DNA from: Metabacillus crassostreae
GTDB taxonomy: Bacteria; Bacillota; Bacilli; Bacillales; Bacillaceae
Direction: 5' to 3'
Length of the DNA: 64,000 nucleotides
Assembly (NCBI RefSeq): GCF_016908395.1
Contig: NZ_JAFBDU010000002.1
Coordinates: 744,001-808,000, forward strand
The position numbers and the translations under genes were made by a program. The notes beneath the pieces were generated by a model. It did no database searches. It saw only the letters and a list, made by a program, of their open reading frames with translations, and was not told the origin of the DNA. Positions 62,350 to 64,000 of this stretch are shown here, one piece after another (within the stretch, counting starts at the first letter, position 1; the number at the start of each line of letters is the position of its first letter).

Positions 62350-62658
62350 TGTTGACTTCCTTCCTTCATTTCATATCTGATTAAAATGAGTTTAAAGTAA
62401 AAAAAGATACAGATACACCTTCAGATCATACTACAATAAAATAATATGAAACTAGTGCTTATTGCATCTCTGTTTATAAGTATATATAAATTATAAATTG
62501 CAGTATGCATTTTATTATACAGGAGAAATCGTAATAGTGGGTCTGTATTTACTTATTATGTATATAATTTAATTCATTACTAATCTCTAAAAACAAATTC
62601 TAATTCTATCTATTCTTAGCATAATATAAAAAATAGTCTTAAAGAAGGAGGAATACAT

Positions 62659-63111
62659 ATGACGTTTTACTCAGGTTTATTGACTATTCATCTAATTGCA
62701 GCAGTCGTTGGTCTTGGCGCTACCTTTGGTTTGCCTGTTTTATTAGGAAATGTTAAAAACACATCACAAGCAAGGTTCGCCCATAAAGTATCTCAAGGCA
62801 TCGAAAAGTATGCAAAGATTGGGAGCATTACCCTTTTACTAACAGGCATTATTATGGGAATTATCCAGCCATATTTATTCAAGGAAATATGGTATATTGC
62901 ATCCCTCATCATTTTTGTTGCAGTTCAACCAATTGCTGCAGGCTTACTTCCCAAAAATGCTAAACTTCAAATGGAGGTGCTTGAACACCATAATGACAAT
63001 GAACTACCAGAGGATTATTTGAACCTTGCTAAGAAGGCTGCTCCTCTTCATAACATTTTAAGTGCTTCGGCAATTGTACTAATTATTTTAATGACATTGA
63101 AGCCATTTTAA
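62659..63111 (+). CDS. Small integral membrane protein, DUF2269-like
   Basis: 150 residues, four predicted membrane helices (at about 5-28, 52-72, 77-97, 128-148). ATG follows GAAGGAGGA. FYSGLLTIHLIAAVVGLGATFGLPVLL and the His-containing first helix resemble predicted membrane proteins of the DUF2269 type; the assignment is tentative. The role is unknown. It is transcribed alone; the 309 bases upstream (62350-62658) show no clear regulatory motif. Confidence 0.7.
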   Translation: MTFYSGLLTIHLIAAVVGLGATFGLPVLLGNVKNTSQARFAHKVSQGIEKYAKIGSITLLLTGIIMGIIQPYLFKEIWYIASLIIFVAVQPIAAGLLPKNAKLQMEVLEHHNDNELPEDYLNLAKKAAPLHNILSASAIVLIILMTLKPF

Positions 63112-63119
63112 CTATAAAT

Positions 63120-63150
63120 AAGGCACTACCACTTAATTTGGTAATGCCTT
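63120..63150. terminator. Terminator between convergent genes
   Basis: AAGGCACTACC pairs with GGTAATGCCTT (one mismatch) around a nine-base loop, between the membrane protein gene (+) and the diguanylate cyclase gene (-). Confidence 0.75.
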
Positions 63151-63159
63151 ATCTATAAT

Positions 63160-64000
63160 TTAATGGAGCTGTATGAATGACTTTTTCCTCTCCCTTTTAT
63201 CACTATACATATTCTTATCAGCTTGAGAAAATAAACGTGACATTTCTCCCTGTGATGTCGGTGTATAAGCATAGCCAATTGATAGCATTATTTCAAACTC
63301 TGAAAATTCATTATGTAGTTCTAGCTTTTCTTTAAGAGTTGTTATTAACACGTGAATTTCACTATCATTTTTATCTTCTACAAATAAAATGAATTCATCT
63401 CCACCAATTCTTGCTACGGTGATAGTATCAGAAGAGAATTCATTTAATAGCTGAGCAGTATCTTTTATTATGGTATCTCCCTGTTTATGACCATAATGAT
63501 CGTTAATAAACTTTAAATCATCTAAATCACACAAAATGATGGCAACAGGCATATTCATTTCTTCATTATATTTAGTAAAAATCAATTCAAAATAAGCTCT
63601 ATTATGTATATCAGTTAACGCATCATGATATAACTGATAATGGAGTTTTTCCTGTAAAACAATTCTTTCATCAATATTTCTTAACACACCTTGAAGAGCA
63701 ACTAGCTTCCCCTTTTTATAAATGGGTGTGGCATATTCCTCAAAGCACCTATAATGACCATCTTTATCTTTCCACCTTTGGATAATTGGTTTACTATAAT
63801 CAAGCTCACCATTTATTTTTTTCATAAGTATCTCATAATCCTCCGGGTGAATATCTTTAAAAGCAACTTCCGAACTTATATATGCATCAGCATTAGACCC
63901 TTCTCCAAAAAAGTTTTCAGCTGATGGGCTTAGATATTCAAACTTCACCTCTGGATGCACTCGGGCATAATAGATAAAGTCATTAGGTGTTTCTACTAAA
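63160..64000 (-). CDS. PAS-GGDEF diguanylate cyclase, 5' end outside window
   Basis: The frame is open to the right edge, giving 279 visible C-terminal residues. A GTG at 63960 exists, but coding continues upstream (ETPNDFIYYARVHPEVKFEYLS), so that is not the true start. A PAS_3-type domain covers about the first 120 visible residues (IHPEDYEILMKK, WKDKDGHYRCFEEYATPIYKKGKLVALQGVLRNIDE). The GGDEF domain follows, with ILCDLDDLKFINDHYGHKQGD and the active-site signature ARIGGDEFILFVED intact, so c-di-GMP synthesis is expected. No RxxD inhibitory site was identified with certainty. Membrane or sensor parts may lie outside the window. Confidence 0.88.
   Translation of the reverse strand, partial: LVETPNDFIYYARVHPEVKFEYLSPSAENFFGEGSNADAYISSEVAFKDIHPEDYEILMKKINGELDYSKPIIQRWKDKDGHYRCFEEYATPIYKKGKLVALQGVLRNIDERIVLQEKLHYQLYHDALTDIHNRAYFELIFTKYNEEMNMPVAIILCDLDDLKFINDHYGHKQGDTIIKDTAQLLNEFSSDTITVARIGGDEFILFVEDKNDSEIHVLITTLKEKLELHNEFSEFEIMLSIGYAYTPTSQGEMSRLFSQADKNMYSDKRERKKSFIQLH

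Overview
The window is a low-GC (roughly one third G+C), AT-rich chromosomal segment from a spore-forming member of the Bacillaceae (Bacillus sensu lato; Metabacillus-like is a reasonable guess, but the genus cannot be proven here). Evidence: two conserved Bacillus subtilis neighbourhoods (yhcS-yhcT-yhcU-yhcV-yhcW-yhcX on the left and yhbH-prkA-trmL-yhbB-queG in the middle), KinA-like orphan kinases, AAGGAGG ribosome binding sites, frequent TTG/GTG starts, Fur boxes and cre sites of the Bacillus type. No plasmid or phage replication genes, integrase or CRISPR array are visible.

Layout. 1-6.6 kb: yhcX (cut by the left edge), HAD phosphatase yhcW, CBS protein yhcV, a bdbC/thioredoxin pair lying inside the yhc block, yhcU, pseudouridine synthase yhcT, class D sortase yhcS, and an NAD(P)H oxidoreductase. 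7-14.2 kb: a sensory block with a CarH-like cobalamin-binding protein lacking a DNA-binding domain, a PAS-like partner, a 1194-residue CheB-CheR-PAS-PAS histidine kinase and a GAF-GAF-PAS histidine kinase. 14.5-18.6 kb: a Fur-regulated yclNOPQ-type siderophore importer. 18.7-20.2 kb: an HD-GYP protein and an AT-hook/ribbon-helix-helix protein.

21-38.2 kb: a carbohydrate locus, all on the minus strand: YesN/YesM-type two-component system, ABC sugar importer (binding protein and two permeases, no ATPase), GH2 beta-galactosidase, GH36 alpha-galactosidase, then GH65 disaccharide phosphorylase, beta-phosphoglucomutase and GH32 beta-fructosidase. The enzymes together could take raffinose-type alpha-galactosides to galactose, glucose and fructose. 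38.4-48.5 kb: conserved sporulation and tRNA-modification genes (yhbH, prkA, trmL, queG), amidase yhbB, tRNA-Gly(UCC), a Gly/Tyr-rich protein and several very small proteins. 48.6-53.2 kb: a frameshifted KinA-like kinase and a tetR-MFS efflux operon flanked by two same-orientation copies of a ~350-bp MITE-like element. 53.2-59.9 kb: a second YesN/YesM plus ABC sugar importer without any glycosidase. 60.6-64 kb: an RsbR-type stressosome paralogue, two membrane proteins, and a PAS-GGDEF diguanylate cyclase running off the right edge.

The most notable items are (i) the DNA-binding-free CarH-like B12 sensor with its unknown partner beside hybrid kinases, a candidate light- or cobalamin-sensing system; (ii) a MITE-like family with GAGGCTGGGACATAA-type terminal inverted repeats, a built-in terminator hairpin and a GC-rich palindromic core (three full copies, two core-only copies, one of them between a Fur box and yclQ); (iii) two 21-bp-period tandem repeat arrays; (iv) an identical 24-bp dyad motif upstream of two unrelated genes; and (v) a frameshifted sensor kinase. 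All assignments come from reading the sequence; no database search was possible.
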